From Halobaculum sp. CBA1158 (lineage in GTDB: Archaea; Halobacteriota; Halobacteria; Halobacteriales; Haloferacaceae): a stretch of 64,000 bases of DNA. The notes under the pieces were generated by a model. That model made no database searches. It was not told the origin of the DNA and worked only from the letters and a program-made list of their open reading frames with translations. The stretch is taken from positions 558,001-622,000 of the forward strand of contig NZ_CP090371.1 in NCBI RefSeq assembly GCF_021431925.1, read 5' to 3'. The position numbers and the translations under genes are program-made. The stretch's first letter is position 1. Every line of letters starts with the position of its first letter. Positions 51,667-61,111 of the stretch are shown one piece after another.

Positions 51667-53784
51667 ATGATACTCTCGGACACCGACATCCTCGCGCGGC
51701 TCCGGGACGGCGACCTCGTCGTCGACCCGCTCGACGACGTGGACACGCAGGTCCAGCCCGCGAGCGTCGACCTCCGACTGGGATCGGAGTTCCTGGAGTT
51801 CCGGCGGACGAACATCCCTTGCATCCACCCGACCGACGCCCGAGAGGTCGACGAGTACGTCGAGGAGACGCACGTCCCGGAGGGCGACGACTTCATCCTC
51901 CATCCGGGCGATTTCGTGCTCGGGACGACCAAGGAGACGGTCGCCATCCCCGACGACCTCGTCGCGCACGTCGAGGGGCGCTCCTCGCTGGGGCGGCTGG
52001 CGATCGTGGTCCACGCGTCGCTCCCGTACGACGAGGAGGTCTTCCTGTGGACACCAGAGGACGGGTTCGGATTCTACGAGATCGGTGAGATCGTCGAAGA
52101 GGAACGATCCGCGCGGGCAGTAGCCTTCGATCCGAAGACGCTGCGCGTTCGAACGCACCGTGTCTCCGATTATATCCGGAATCCGACGAAACGGATCTAT
52201 CGCGTGACGCTCGAATCAGGACGAACGGTCTCGATCACGAGGGACCACAACCTGTTCACGCTCGACGAGCGCGGGGGAGTTACACGGATCGAAAGTCAGG
52301 ACGCGGAGGGAGAGTTGGTGATGGTGCCTCGAACCCTCCCCGAGCCGTCCGTGGCTGAATCGGAACTCGATCTGCTCGAGCTCCTCGGGACGGAAGACGA
52401 CGACATCACGGTGTACGCCGCTGACGGGGTCGGCGAAATCGACTGGGAGAGAACACCCGAGGGGTCGCGTCGTCACTACGAACGCCGAGACAGCGCCCCG
52501 ATGGCGGCCACACGGGCGTCTACGATCCCGAAAGAGGCGGAGTTCGCGTTCAAGCAGAGTGACCTCAGACTTTCCAGATCGATCGAGGTGACCGAGGAAC
52601 TGGCATGGGCGCTCGGGTTCTACATTGCGGAAGGAACCCGTCGACGGAAGCAACTCGCCGTGAGTAACCGTGAGACAAAATATCTGGAGCGGTTCGCGGC
52701 GTTCTTCGAGCAGAGTGGCGCGGGCTGTTCGTGGAGCGAGCGCGAGAATGGGGTGACGGTTCTCACTATCTGCTCCGCGCTGTGGTCGAAGGTGTTCGAC
52801 GAACTCGCCGGAGCGGGGGATGACAAGAACATCCCGGAGCGAGCATGGAACTGGTCGAACGAGGCGCTCGAAGCGCTGTACGAGGGGCTTATCGACGGGG
52901 ACGGACACAGACGGGAGGATCGAGAGACGCTGTATACTGCCAACGAGTCGCTCGCCGACAGGGCAATGTTCCTCGGGGCGCGCTTGGGCCTCTCGAACGC
53001 GGTCTATCATCGGGAGCGCGAGAACTACATAGAGATGAGCGACGTGTGGAACCGGAGTGAGGAGTGGGCAGTCGACTTCAGCAACACGAGCCACAAGCGA
53101 GGCCAGTACGTCCCGACTCCGAGCGAGTTGCTGAGACAGTACCGCGAGCGGGCCGAACTCACCATGCAGGAGGCGGCTGAGGCGGCCGGATACGCATCGA
53201 AAAGCAGCATCTCGAACGTGGAAAACGAGGAGTGGAACTCGACAAAGCGAGAAACGCTCCGTCGCCTGAGAGACCTGTACCGGGAGCACGGGGTGGAACC
53301 AACCCGACTGACCCAGATCCTCGACGACGGCATCCAGTTTGAGCGGGTGGAATCCGTCGAAGAGACCGAGCGTATCGAGCCGACGTATGACCTCGAGGTG
53401 CAGCCGAACGGTCGAACTATCGAGAACTTCATCGGCGGACGAGGAGGAGTGTTCCTCTCGAATACTGCCGGACTCTGCGACCCCGGGTACGAGGGCCAGA
53501 TCACGCTCGAGCTGTCGAACCTGGGGAACGCCCCCGTCGCGCTCTCGCCGGGGATGCGCATCTCGCAGCTCACCTTCACCGAACTGCGGACGCCCGCCGA
53601 TCGGCCGTACGGGGCCGAGCGGGGCTCGAAGTACCAGGGCCAGTCCGGACCGCAGGCGTCCCGCATCGGCGACGATCCCGAGTTCGCGGCGGGGCGAGGT
53701 GACGGGACGGTCGACGGCACGAGGAAGGGCGCGGACGACCGCACGGGGGACGGCCCGGCAGACGCCGGGGGTGACGAACCGTGA
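51667..53784 (+). CDS. dcd: dCTP deaminase precursor interrupted by an intein, 705 aa (223-aa mature)
   Basis: Exteins are residues 1-117 ([20 protein letters not shown] to [12 protein letters not shown]) and 600-705 ([20 protein letters not shown] onward). Together they match dCTP deaminase, including the RSSLGR segment and the catalytic Glu in ITLEL. The intein is inserted between VVHA and TAG, next to the active site, so the enzyme is active only after splicing. The product converts dCTP to dUTP in thymidylate supply. A disordered C-terminal tail of about 40 residues is added. The gene overlaps the ThiR-like gene (GTGA). Confidence 0.9.
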   Translation: MILSDTDILARLRDGDLVVDPLDDVDTQVQPASVDLRLGSEFLEFRRTNIPCIHPTDAREVDEYVEETHVPEGDDFILHPGDFVLGTTKETVAIPDDLVAHVEGRSSLGRLAIVVHASLPYDEEVFLWTPEDGFGFYEIGEIVEEERSARAVAFDPKTLRVRTHRVSDYIRNPTKRIYRVTLESGRTVSITRDHNLFTLDERGGVTRIESQDAEGELVMVPRTLPEPSVAESELDLLELLGTEDDDITVYAADGVGEIDWERTPEGSRRHYERRDSAPMAATRASTIPKEAEFAFKQSDLRLSRSIEVTEELAWALGFYIAEGTRRRKQLAVSNRETKYLERFAAFFEQSGAGCSWSERENGVTVLTICSALWSKVFDELAGAGDDKNIPERAWNWSNEALEALYEGLIDGDGHRREDRETLYTANESLADRAMFLGARLGLSNAVYHRERENYIEMSDVWNRSEEWAVDFSNTSHKRGQYVPTPSELLRQYRERAELTMQEAAEAAGYASKSSISNVENEEWNSTKRETLRRLRDLYREHGVEPTRLTQILDDGIQFERVESVEETERIEPTYDLEVQPNGRTIENFIGGRGGVFLSNTAGLCDPGYEGQITLELSNLGNAPVALSPGMRISQLTFTELRTPADRPYGAERGSKYQGQSGPQASRIGDDPEFAAGRGDGTVDGTRKGADDRTGDGPADAGGDEP
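52018..53463 (+). mobile_element. 482-residue intein with LAGLIDADG homing domain and internal HTH
   Basis: The intein begins with Ser ([11 protein letters not shown]), has block [21 protein letters not shown]-type motifs [11 protein letters not shown] and [13 protein letters not shown], and ends [15 protein letters not shown] followed by extein Thr. The nucleophiles Ser1 and Thr+1 are present; the penultimate residue is Ser rather than His. Between the second LAGLIDADG motif and the C-terminal splicing blocks lies an XRE-type HTH ([20 protein letters not shown]). The homing motif Asp/Glu residues are preserved. Confidence 0.88.
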
Positions 53785-54713
53785 GGTTCATCGAGGAGAT
53801 CGTCGTCGACGAGTTCCTCCCGACCGTGCGGTCGATGCTGGCGGAGGAACTGCGCGAGCGCGACCTGACGCAGCGGGAGGTCGCCGACGCCCTCGGCATC
53901 AGCCAGTCGGCGGTGTCGAAGTACGCCCACGGCGACGTGGCGACGAACGACCGGGTCGCCGACGACGGGCGCGTGCAGGAGGCCGTCGAGCGCGTCGCCG
54001 GGGGACTGGCCTCCGGCGACCTGAGCCGCGTCGCGGCGCTGGTCGAGTTGGAGGTGCTGATCCGCCGACTGGAGGCGGGCGACCTGCTCGCGGATCTCCA
54101 CGAGGCGGCGATGCCCGAACTCGCGGCCGCGGAGTACGACTTCGCCGTCCACGACCCCGACAGCGGCCTGCGCGACCGCGAACGGACGCTCTCGTCGCTG
54201 CGGCGGGGACTGCGCACCCTCACCTCGACGTCCGGGTTCGCGGCGCTCATCCCGAACGTCGGGTCGAACCTCGCCGAGTGCGTCCCCGACGCCGTCGACA
54301 TCGACGACGTGGCGGCCGTCCCCGGTCGGATCTTCGACGTGAAGGGGCGGGCGACGGTGCCGTCGGACCCCGAGTTCGGCGTGAGCGAGCACGTCGCCGG
54401 CGTGCTCCTGTCGGCCCGTGACGCCGGTCTCGACGCCCGCGCGGCCGTGAACGTCCGGTACGACCCGGCCCTCCTAGAGGCGCTTTCCGACGCCGGCGTC
54501 GAGAGCGTCGAGTTCCGCCCCCGCGACGGCGACGAGACCGACGCCGGCGCGGTCGACGACCCCGTCCGGGCGGCCCTGGAGGCGGCCGACCCAGACCTCG
54601 ACGACGGCGTCCTCGCCGTCTATCAGACCGGCGGCGTCGGCGTCGAGCCGGTGTTGTACGTGCTCGGTCCGGACGCGCCGACGGTCGCCCGGGTCGTTCG
54701 AGAGTTGGTGTGA
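53781..54713 (+). CDS. HTH-ThiN regulator (ThiR-like), 310 aa
   Basis: The N-terminal XRE HTH ([20 protein letters not shown], then AVSKYAHGD) is followed by helical linker and a C-terminal ThiN-type domain ([20 protein letters not shown], then [20 protein letters not shown]). In haloarchaea such fusions repress thiamine biosynthesis genes and sense thiamine phosphate; here that role is inferred. Start GTG 53781 overlaps the dcd stop. Its downstream neighbour starts within its own stop (GTGA). Confidence 0.8.
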   Translation: MRFIEEIVVDEFLPTVRSMLAEELRERDLTQREVADALGISQSAVSKYAHGDVATNDRVADDGRVQEAVERVAGGLASGDLSRVAALVELEVLIRRLEAGDLLADLHEAAMPELAAAEYDFAVHDPDSGLRDRERTLSSLRRGLRTLTSTSGFAALIPNVGSNLAECVPDAVDIDDVAAVPGRIFDVKGRATVPSDPEFGVSEHVAGVLLSARDAGLDARAAVNVRYDPALLEALSDAGVESVEFRPRDGDETDAGAVDDPVRAALEAADPDLDDGVLAVYQTGGVGVEPVLYVLGPDAPTVARVVRELV

Positions 54714-55603
54714 GCGTGGCCGAACGGGGGTTCCCATCGGGGGGCGGAGACGACGGGTCCCGGTCGGGGGGCGGAGACGACGGGTCCCGGTCGGGGGGCG
54801 GAGACGACGGGTCCCGGTCGGGGGGCGGAGACGACGGGTCCCGGTCGGAGGGCGGGAACGACGGGTCGCGCTCGGCGACGGCCGCCGACTTCTACACGCG
54901 GATCGCCCGGGGGTACGACGCGCTCGCCAGACACGGGCCGGGCGTGGATCGCCTTCGACGACGACTCGCGGATGCGCTCGCGCCGCCGTCGGACGCGACG
55001 GTCGTCGAGTTCGGCTGCGGAACCGGCGCGAACCGGCCCTATCTGGAGGCGCGGCTCGGAGACGACGGCCGATACGTGGGCGTGGATCTGTCGCCGGGCG
55101 TCCTCCGGGTCGCTCGCGAGCGCGGTCGCACACGAGTCGACGAACCGAGCGAGAGAGACCGTGGCGGCGACGGCGACGGCGGCGTCGATACCTTCGCCGC
55201 CGGCGACCCCGGCGCGTTCGTCCGTGGCGACGCGACGCGCCCGCCCGTCCGACCGGGCGCGGTCGACGCCTGCTGTGGCGCGTTCGTCTCGGGGATGCTC
55301 CCCGATCCCGCGGCGGCGGTGCGCGCGTGGGCGGACCTCGTCGGTCCCGGCGGCCGGATCGCGCTGTTGGATCTGGCGCGCACGACCCGACCGGGGTGGC
55401 GAGCGCTGAACCCCCTGTTCCGGCTGTTCGTTCGCGCCGGATCGCCGCCCGGTACCGCCGCGTCGCTGGCGCGGTCGCCCGCGGTCGTCCAGGACGAGCG
55501 CGTCGTCGCCGCACACCGGGCGCTCAGAGAGCGGTGTACCGACGTACGCTACGAGCGGGCCGCAGGCGGGTTCGCGCGCGTCAGCGCCGGCACCGTCGGG
55601 TAG
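54710..55603 (+). CDS. Class I SAM-dependent methyltransferase with repeat-rich N-terminus, 297 aa
   Basis: GTG 54710 overlaps the previous stop. Residues 10-54 are a tandem repeat with unit SGGGDDGSR, encoded by 27-bp DNA repeats. The methyltransferase starts near AADFYTRIARGYDALARHGP. It has motif I VVEFGCGTGANRPYLE, the acidic motif II end GVDLSPGVLRVARERG and a motif IV-like VDACCGAFVSGMLPDPAAA. The substrate is unknown; ubiquinone-type methyltransferases have similar layout. An acidic GDGDGG insertion follows motif II. Confidence 0.8.
   Translation: MSVAERGFPSGGGDDGSRSGGGDDGSRSGGGDDGSRSGGGDDGSRSEGGNDGSRSATAADFYTRIARGYDALARHGPGVDRLRRRLADALAPPSDATVVEFGCGTGANRPYLEARLGDDGRYVGVDLSPGVLRVARERGRTRVDEPSERDRGGDGDGGVDTFAAGDPGAFVRGDATRPPVRPGAVDACCGAFVSGMLPDPAAAVRAWADLVGPGGRIALLDLARTTRPGWRALNPLFRLFVRAGSPPGTAASLARSPAVVQDERVVAAHRALRERCTDVRYERAAGGFARVSAGTVG
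54737..54871 (+). repeat. 27-bp tandem repeats inside the methyltransferase gene
   Basis: Four units (54737, 54764, 54791, 54818) and a degenerate fifth (54845) of a 27-bp sequence, each in the same frame and coding nine residues. Expansion or loss of units keeps the frame, so length may vary between strains. Confidence 0.85.
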
Positions 55604-55671
55604 GGGACGCGCGCCGGAAACGGGGGTCGGCCGGGAGTGCGTCTCGTCCGCGAGTCCCCGTCGTCGACCGG

Positions 55672-55830
55672 CTACCCGCGATTGGCCCGCGCCTCCCGCA
55701 CGGTCGCGCCGTCGCGAACGAGGTCCTCACACCGGGGACACACCCGCGGTCCGGCGGACCCGTCGGGCGCGAACACCCGCGCGTAGCGTTCGGTCACCAT
55801 CGACTCGCAGTTCTGGCACCTCCGTCCCAT
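55672..55830 (-). CDS. Zinc-binding micro-protein (DUF7563-type), 52 aa
   Basis: MGRRCQNCESMVTERYARVF and APDGSAGPRVCPRCEDLVRD carry two Cys-x2-Cys knuckles with the family pattern; the DUF number is from memory. ATG 55830 is preceded on the coding strand by GTCAATATAGACGGTATCG, possibly an operator. These proteins are small, conserved, haloarchaea-specific and of unknown role. Confidence 0.75.
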   Translation of the reverse strand: MGRRCQNCESMVTERYARVFAPDGSAGPRVCPRCEDLVRDGATVREARANRG

Positions 55831-55957
55831 ACGATACCGTCTATATTGACGAGACATAATTTTATCTGTTGTTTGTGGGAACAATCGGCCACGCGGTCGT
55901 GCACGCGAGCGCACGGGAGCCACACGGCTTTAGCCGCCGCCGCCCCAGTACGGACAC

Positions 55958-56989
55958 ATGAGCGACGCGACGAACATGCTCGTCGACGGCGAGTGGCGCA
56001 CCGACGTCCGGCGCGACACCGGCGACTCCGGCGAGTTCGAGCGAACCGAGACGAGCTTCCGCGAGTGGATCGACGGCTCGGTCCCCGAACCGGGGGCCGA
56101 GCCGGTGGACAACCCCGAGTTCCCGGCCGAACCGGGTCGGTATCACGTGTACATCTGCCGGGCGTGTCCGTGGGCTCACCGCGTCGCCCTGACGCGCTCG
56201 CTGAAGGGGCTGGAAGATGCGATCTCGCTGTCGCTGACGCAACCCGAGCGCTACGACGACGGCTGGGAGTTCTCCGAGGAGCAGCCCGATCCGCTGTACG
56301 GCGCGGACTACCTCCGGGAGATCTACCGGCGAGCCGACGACGAGTACACCGGCCGCGTGACCGTGCCCGTGCTGTGGGACACGGAGCGCGAGACCATCGT
56401 CAACAACGAGAGCGAGGAGATCATGCGGATGCTCGACACCGCCTTCGACGGCCTCGGAAACGGGGTCGACCTGTACCCCGATGGCCACCGCGAGGCGGTC
56501 GACGACCGCATCGCCGACATCTACCCGCGCATCAACAACGGGGTGTACCGGGCCGGGTTCGCGAACTCGCAGGCGGCGTACGACGAGGCCGTCGACGACC
56601 TGTTCGAGGCGCTCGACGAGTACGACGACCTGCTGGCCGACCGGCGCTACCTGACGGGCGACCGCCTCACCGAGGCCGACGTGGCGATGTTCGCGACGCT
56701 GGTCCGGTTCGATCACGTCTATCACACGCACTTCCGGTGCAACCGCCGCGGGATCCACGAGTACGAGCACCTCTGGGCGTACACGAAGGACCTGTACCAG
56801 ACCCCGGGCGTCGCGGAGACCGTGAACATGGACCACATCACGCGCCACTACTACGGCTCCCACGAGAGCCTGAACCCCAAGCGGCTGGTCCCCACGGGGC
56901 CGGACATCGACTTCACGGAGCCGCACGACCGCGACCGACTGGCCGGCGGACCGCCCGCGGAACTGACGCCCGACGCGACCGCGGACTGA
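55958..56989 (+). CDS. Glutathionyl-hydroquinone reductase-like (GST/ECM4 family), 343 aa
   Basis: Thioredoxin-like domain with catalytic Cys in YICRACPWAHRVALTRSLKG and the glutathione-binding NNESEEIMRMLDTAF. A C-terminal helical domain (YLTGDRLTEADVAMFATLVR) with HRYYGSH-type sequence (ITRHYYGSHESLNPKRLVPT) follows. In bacteria it reduces glutathionyl-hydroquinones. Haloarchaea use gamma-glutamylcysteine instead of glutathione, so the natural thiol may differ. ATG 55958 is preceded by a TATA-like region. Confidence 0.9.
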   Translation: MSDATNMLVDGEWRTDVRRDTGDSGEFERTETSFREWIDGSVPEPGAEPVDNPEFPAEPGRYHVYICRACPWAHRVALTRSLKGLEDAISLSLTQPERYDDGWEFSEEQPDPLYGADYLREIYRRADDEYTGRVTVPVLWDTERETIVNNESEEIMRMLDTAFDGLGNGVDLYPDGHREAVDDRIADIYPRINNGVYRAGFANSQAAYDEAVDDLFEALDEYDDLLADRRYLTGDRLTEADVAMFATLVRFDHVYHTHFRCNRRGIHEYEHLWAYTKDLYQTPGVAETVNMDHITRHYYGSHESLNPKRLVPTGPDIDFTEPHDRDRLAGGPPAELTPDATAD

Positions 56990-57154
56990 GCGCGAGGAGC
57001 GCGACCGGCCGGGGAGGCCGCGGCGGTGAGTCCGCGCCGTCGCCGCTCGGCTGTCACTCGGCGCGTCTCTCCACACCCGTGATCTGTGACTCCCGAGGGC
57101 TCACGGACTGCGGCCACACGTAGCTTCAACACGACTCACCCCGACGCACGAGCC

Positions 57155-58303
57155 ATGCAGCCCACCGCCCGCGTCCGGGAGTGCGACCGATCGCGGATCC
57201 GCGTGATGTTCGACCTCGCACAGGAGTTGGAGCGCGAGGGGCGCGACCTCGTCCGCCTGGAGGTCGGCGAACCCGACTTCGACACGCCGGATCACGTCGT
57301 CGACGCCGCCGCCGACGCCGCCCGCGACGGTCACACCCACTACACGAGCAACGCCGGCCTTCCCGAGTTGCGGGCGGCCGTCTCCGACACGCTCGAGCGC
57401 GAGTACGACGTGCGCCACGCCGCCGACGAGATACTGACCACGACCGGCGGGATGGAGGCGCTCCACCTCGCGACGCTCGCGACCGCCGAGCCCGGCTCGG
57501 AGGTGCTGCTCCCCTCGCCCTCGTGGCCGAACTACTGGACGCAGGCCCGCCTCGCCGACGCGACGCCCGTCGAGGTGCCGATGCCCGCGCCCGAGTACGA
57601 CCTCGACGCCGACACCCTGATCGCCGAGATGGGCGAGGACACGTCCCTCGTGGTCCTCTGTTCGCCCTCCAACCCCACCGGTCGCGTCGCCGACCCCGAC
57701 GAGGTGCGGGCGGTGGTCGACGCCGCCGCCGAGCGCGACGCCTACGTCATCGCCGACGAGGTGTACGCGAAGCTCACTTACGACCGCGACCCGACCGGGA
57801 TCGCGGCGCTGACGGGGCATCCCGACCACGTGCTCACGGTCGGCTCCTGCTCGAAGACGTACGCGATGACCGGCTGGCGCGTCGGCTGGCTCGCGGGCGA
57901 CCCCGCGGTCGTCGACGAGGCGACGAAGGTCAGAGAGTCGACGACCGCCTGCACCGGCAGCGTCGCCCAGCACGCCGCCATCGCCGCGCTCACCGGGCCG
58001 CAGGAGCCGGTCGAGGCGATGTACGACGCCTTCCGCGAGCGACGCGACTACGTCGCCGACCGGCTGGCCGACATGTCGGGCGTGACCGCGCCCGAACCGG
58101 AGGGAGCCTTCTACGCCTTCCTGAACCCCGACACCGACGAGGCGAGCCTCCCGCTGGCGAAGCGCCTGTGCGAGGACGCCGGCGTCGTGCTGGCCCCGGG
58201 CGACGGCTTCGGCGAGGCCGGCCGCGGGCAACTCCGGCTCTCCTTTGCCAACTCGATGGAGCGACTGGAGGAGGGGCTCGATCGGATCGAGGCGGCGCTG
58301 TAA
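57155..58303 (+). CDS. Pyridoxal-phosphate aminotransferase class I, 382 aa
   Basis: Fold-type I aminotransferase: VRLEVGEPDFDTPDHVVDAA at the start, SNAGLPELRAAVSD, LLPSPSWPNYWTQARLAD, SPSNPTGRVADPDEV, the Asp/Tyr of AYVIADEVYAKLTY and the PLP Lys in VGSCSKTYAMTGWRVGWLAG. The C-terminal Arg sits in GQLRLSFANS. It probably transaminates aspartate or an aromatic amino acid. ATG 57155 was preferred because 69 upstream bases add a non-conserved leader. Confidence 0.9.
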   Translation: MQPTARVRECDRSRIRVMFDLAQELEREGRDLVRLEVGEPDFDTPDHVVDAAADAARDGHTHYTSNAGLPELRAAVSDTLEREYDVRHAADEILTTTGGMEALHLATLATAEPGSEVLLPSPSWPNYWTQARLADATPVEVPMPAPEYDLDADTLIAEMGEDTSLVVLCSPSNPTGRVADPDEVRAVVDAAAERDAYVIADEVYAKLTYDRDPTGIAALTGHPDHVLTVGSCSKTYAMTGWRVGWLAGDPAVVDEATKVRESTTACTGSVAQHAAIAALTGPQEPVEAMYDAFRERRDYVADRLADMSGVTAPEPEGAFYAFLNPDTDEASLPLAKRLCEDAGVVLAPGDGFGEAGRGQLRLSFANSMERLEEGLDRIEAAL

Positions 58304-58324
58304 CGGAGGGTCACTTCGGAGGAA

Positions 58325-58759
58325 TCACTCGGGACGGTATGGGTTCGTGAGAGAGTCCAGTCGATACACGTCGTCGATCCCGTCGAAGTCGTCGTCGAAG
58401 GCGTACAGGTAGCCGAGGCCGCCCGTCCGCATGTGCGCGACGACCGCCGCGTCGACGAACGAGAGTCGCGGATGCCGCCGGAAGATCGACTTCGCCGAGG
58501 CGTGGACCTGGCCGGTGATCGACTCGATGTGAAAGTTCGCGTTCTCCTCCAGCCGGTCGAGGAAGTCGACCGCCGGATCGTGTCCCGCGTGGGTCGTGAG
58601 GCCGTTGAGCGTTTCCGCGAGGACGTACTCCACCACCACTCCGTCAGGGAGGTCTCCGGAGTCGATCCCTCGGAGGATGGCCACCGCCTCGTCGTGTGCG
58701 GCGTCTCGACGGTAGGCCGCCGCAAAGAGGACGGACGTGTCGAGTAGTGCTCGCGGCAC
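58325..58759 (-). CDS. vapC: PIN-domain toxin (VapC-like), 144 aa
   Basis: PIN fold with acidic residues LLDTSVLFAA (first Asp), LAETLNGL (Glu) and FVDAAVVAHMRT with YLYAFDDDFDGI (later Asps). These act as a metal-dependent RNase. GTG 58759 overlaps by one base the stop of the AbrB-type antitoxin gene upstream, so both are translated together. All acidic residues are retained, so the toxin looks functional. Confidence 0.85.
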   Translation of the reverse strand: MPRALLDTSVLFAAAYRRDAAHDEAVAILRGIDSGDLPDGVVVEYVLAETLNGLTTHAGHDPAVDFLDRLEENANFHIESITGQVHASAKSIFRRHPRLSFVDAAVVAHMRTGGLGYLYAFDDDFDGIDDVYRLDSLTNPYRPE

Positions 58760-58998
58760 TACTCGACTCCCCAGCCGTCGTGGTCGGCCGCCGCGTCGGT
58801 GTCCGTGGTTCCCTCGTAGCCGTCGAAGTCGGCGAACGTTCCCTCCCGCTGCTGGACGACCTCGACGCGGAGCGTACCGTCGCCGTGGATCTCCCAGCGG
58901 AGGTGGTCCCCGTCATCGATGTCCAGTTCCCGCCGAATCCGTGCCGGGATGTTCGCCTGGTTCCCCGAGACGGTACTCTCGGCGGCGGTATCGCTCAT
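58759..58998 (-). CDS. vapB: AbrB/MazE-type antitoxin (VapB-like), 79 aa
   Basis: MSDTAAESTVSGNQANIPAR begins the swapped-hairpin DNA-binding domain: VSGNQANIPARIRRELDIDD then GDHLRWEIHGDGTLRVEVVQ. The C-terminal tail (DFDGYEGTTDTDAAADHDGW) likely neutralises the PIN toxin. ATG 58998 is chosen; the frame reaches back to 59025. A TATA/operator region lies upstream at 59032-59047. Confidence 0.85.
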   Translation of the reverse strand: MSDTAAESTVSGNQANIPARIRRELDIDDGDHLRWEIHGDGTLRVEVVQQREGTFADFDGYEGTTDTDAAADHDGWGVE

Positions 58999-59031
58999 AG
59001 ACGACGGTACGTCGGGATCACTCAAAAGGTT

Positions 59032-59047
59032 AGTGTGGTTTTACACT
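59032..59047 (-). promoter_or_regulatory. Inverted repeat and TATA region of the VapBC pair
   Basis: AGTGT-GGTTTT-ACACT is a 5-bp inverted repeat with the TATA-like TGTAAAAC between the arms on the coding strand, 34 bp upstream of the antitoxin ATG. Autorepression by the antitoxin is usual for such pairs. Confidence 0.45.
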
Positions 59048-59084
59048 ACACATCTAGTTCCCCCAGACCACCCCGTCTGGGCGA

Positions 59085-59819
59085 CTAACGCATCAGCTCC
59101 CCGCCGTTCACGTTCAGCGTCTCCCCGGTGACGAACCGCGCGTCCCGGAGGTACGCGACGGCGTCGGCGATGTCCGCGGGCTCGCCGTAGTAGCCCATCG
59201 GGATCTCCGCCAACTCCTCGGCCTTCTCCGCCTCGCTGCGGTCGCTCGTCATGTCCGTCTCGACGTGGCCGGGGGCGACGGCGTTCACCCGGATGTCGGG
59301 GGCGAAGTCACGGGCGTGGCTCTTGGTCACCGACAGCAGCGCGCCCTTGGAGCCGGCGTAGTGAACCTCGATCGGCGCGCCGGTGTACGCGAGGATGGAC
59401 GAGACGTTCGTGATCGAGGGGGTTGGCTCGGCGTCGCTGTCGCGGAGCTGCGGCAGGGCGGCCTTCGTGACGTTGAACACGGAGTTGACGTTGGTGTCCA
59501 TCACGCGGTCGAAGTCCGCGGGCGACAGCTCCTCGGTGTAGACGTGCTGGTCGATGCCGGCGTTGTTGACGACGTGATCCAGCCCCCCGAGGTCTGCGAC
59601 GGCGCGGTCGACGAGACGCGCCGCGTCGTCGGGGTCGGACACGTCGGCGCGAACGATCGTCGCTTCCTGCCCGCGGTCGCGAACCGCCGCGGCCGTCTCC
59701 TCGCCGGCGTCGGCGGAGGTGTGGTAGTTGACGACCACGTCGTGGCCGTCGGCGGCGAACCGTTCGGCCACCGCCGCGCCGATGCCCCGGGAGGATCCGG
59801 TGACGAGTGCGACTGGCAT
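59085..59819 (-). CDS. SDR family oxidoreductase (FabG-like), 244 aa
   Basis: Classical SDR: VTGSSRGIGAAVAERFAADG, NNAG in HVVNNAGIDQHV, catalytic Ser in TNVSSILAY, Tyr-x3-Lys in VHYAGSKGALLSV and PGHVETDM. ATG 59819 was chosen over the longer upstream frame, which is low complexity. Fatty acids are not made by a normal FAS in archaea, so another ketone substrate is likely. Confidence 0.9.
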   Translation of the reverse strand: MPVALVTGSSRGIGAAVAERFAADGHDVVVNYHTSADAGEETAAAVRDRGQEATIVRADVSDPDDAARLVDRAVADLGGLDHVVNNAGIDQHVYTEELSPADFDRVMDTNVNSVFNVTKAALPQLRDSDAEPTPSITNVSSILAYTGAPIEVHYAGSKGALLSVTKSHARDFAPDIRVNAVAPGHVETDMTSDRSEAEKAEELAEIPMGYYGEPADIADAVAYLRDARFVTGETLNVNGGELMR

Positions 59820-59998
59820 ACCCGCGACGACGGCCGACCCCGACTTGGGCGTTGGCGTCGCGGTCGGCGTCGCCGGCGACACCGATCCGGACGTCGAGTG
59901 TACCGCTGGCGACACCGACCGCGACCGCGACCGCGACATCGACCGCGACGACAGCAGCGACAGGAGAACTATGTCCGTCCGGGCCCTTCGATCCGGTA

Positions 59999-61111
59999 AT
60001 GGGTCGCGTCCTCGCCGCGATCGGCCGCCGGCTTCGTCGGGTGGAGCCCCCGCCGCGGGTCGTCGACTGGGCCATCGCCGTCTGCGTCGCCTGCGAGGTC
60101 GCTTCCGGCCTCTACTCGTTCACCCGCGGCACCCCGAGCGGCGCGTGGGTGTTCTGGCTCCACTCGTCGGTCGGACTGACGCTGGCGGCGCTGGTGGGAT
60201 TCAAACTCTACCGCGTCCGCCGGCGCGTCGCCGCGCCCGCCTCGTGGGATCGCTTCACCCCCGTCTCCGTGCTCCAGGCGGTCGTCACCCTCGCCGCCCT
60301 GGGAACCGGGACGTTCTGGGTGCTCGGGGGTAACGTGCCGATCCTCGCGTGGACGACGCTGAACCTCCACGTCGGCCTCGGCCTCCTGCTCGTTCCCCTC
60401 GTCCTCTGGCACCTCCGCGGCCGGTACCACTCCCCCCGCGACGTGGACCTCGACCGCCGGGCCGCCCTCCGGACGGGCGCGCTGCTCGTCGCCGGCACCG
60501 TCGCCTGGCGCGCGACCGAGACGGCCGACCGCGTCCTCGGCGGTGCGACGCGGCGCTTCACCGGCTCGAAGCCCACGGGCGATCTGTACGACACCGAGAC
60601 CGAGGGCGGGAGCTTCCCCGTCACCTCGTGGGTCGCCGACGACCCCGACCCGGTCGACCGCGAGTCGTGGACGCTCTCGGTTCGCGGGCTGGTCGAGGAG
60701 GAACTCGACCTCCCGTTCGAGGCGGTCGCGGGCGACGCCGACGGCCCCGACGCGTCGGTGGCGGCGACGCTCGACTGCACCTCCGGCTGGTACACCCACC
60801 AGCGCTGGGGCGGCGTCCGCGTCGGCGACCTGCTCGAGTCGGCGGGCGCGGACGACGACCGCGCCCGCTACGTCCGGTTCACCTCGGTCACGGGCTACCG
60901 CTGGTCGCTCCCGGTCGACGAGGCGCGCGACGCCGTGCTGGCGACGCACGTGGGGGGCCGACGGCTCTCTCACGGCCACGGCGCGCCGGCCCGGCTGGTC
61001 GCGCCCGGCCGTCGGGGGTTCCAGTGGGTGAAGTGGGTCGAGTCGGTGGAGGTGCGCGAGCGGGGCGACCCGATGCAGTGGCTCGTGACCCTGATCTCCG
61101 GGTTCGACTGA
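59999..61111 (+). CDS. Molybdopterin-dependent oxidoreductase (sulfite-oxidase/YedY fold) with membrane anchor, 370 aa
   Basis: Four hydrophobic helices make up residues 20-180, including VVDWAIAVCVACEVASGLYS and LNLHVGLGLLLVPLVLWHLR, whose His residues may hold heme. The C-terminal sulfite-oxidase-like domain contains the Mo-ligand Cys in AATLDCTSGWYTHQRWGGV, then VTGYRWSLPVDEA and GHGAPARLVAPGRRGFQWVK. It is anchored in the membrane and may reduce or oxidise a small substrate outside or inside. ATG 59999 is preceded by a low-complexity Asp/Arg-coding tract. Confidence 0.85.
   Translation: MGRVLAAIGRRLRRVEPPPRVVDWAIAVCVACEVASGLYSFTRGTPSGAWVFWLHSSVGLTLAALVGFKLYRVRRRVAAPASWDRFTPVSVLQAVVTLAALGTGTFWVLGGNVPILAWTTLNLHVGLGLLLVPLVLWHLRGRYHSPRDVDLDRRAALRTGALLVAGTVAWRATETADRVLGGATRRFTGSKPTGDLYDTETEGGSFPVTSWVADDPDPVDRESWTLSVRGLVEEELDLPFEAVAGDADGPDASVAATLDCTSGWYTHQRWGGVRVGDLLESAGADDDRARYVRFTSVTGYRWSLPVDEARDAVLATHVGGRRLSHGHGAPARLVAPGRRGFQWVKWVESVEVRERGDPMQWLVTLISGFD

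Noticed and set aside
59826-59960. GCGACCGCGACC-type simple repeats before the oxidoreductase
   Set aside because: Irregular and short; probably low-complexity intergenic DNA, no clear unit.
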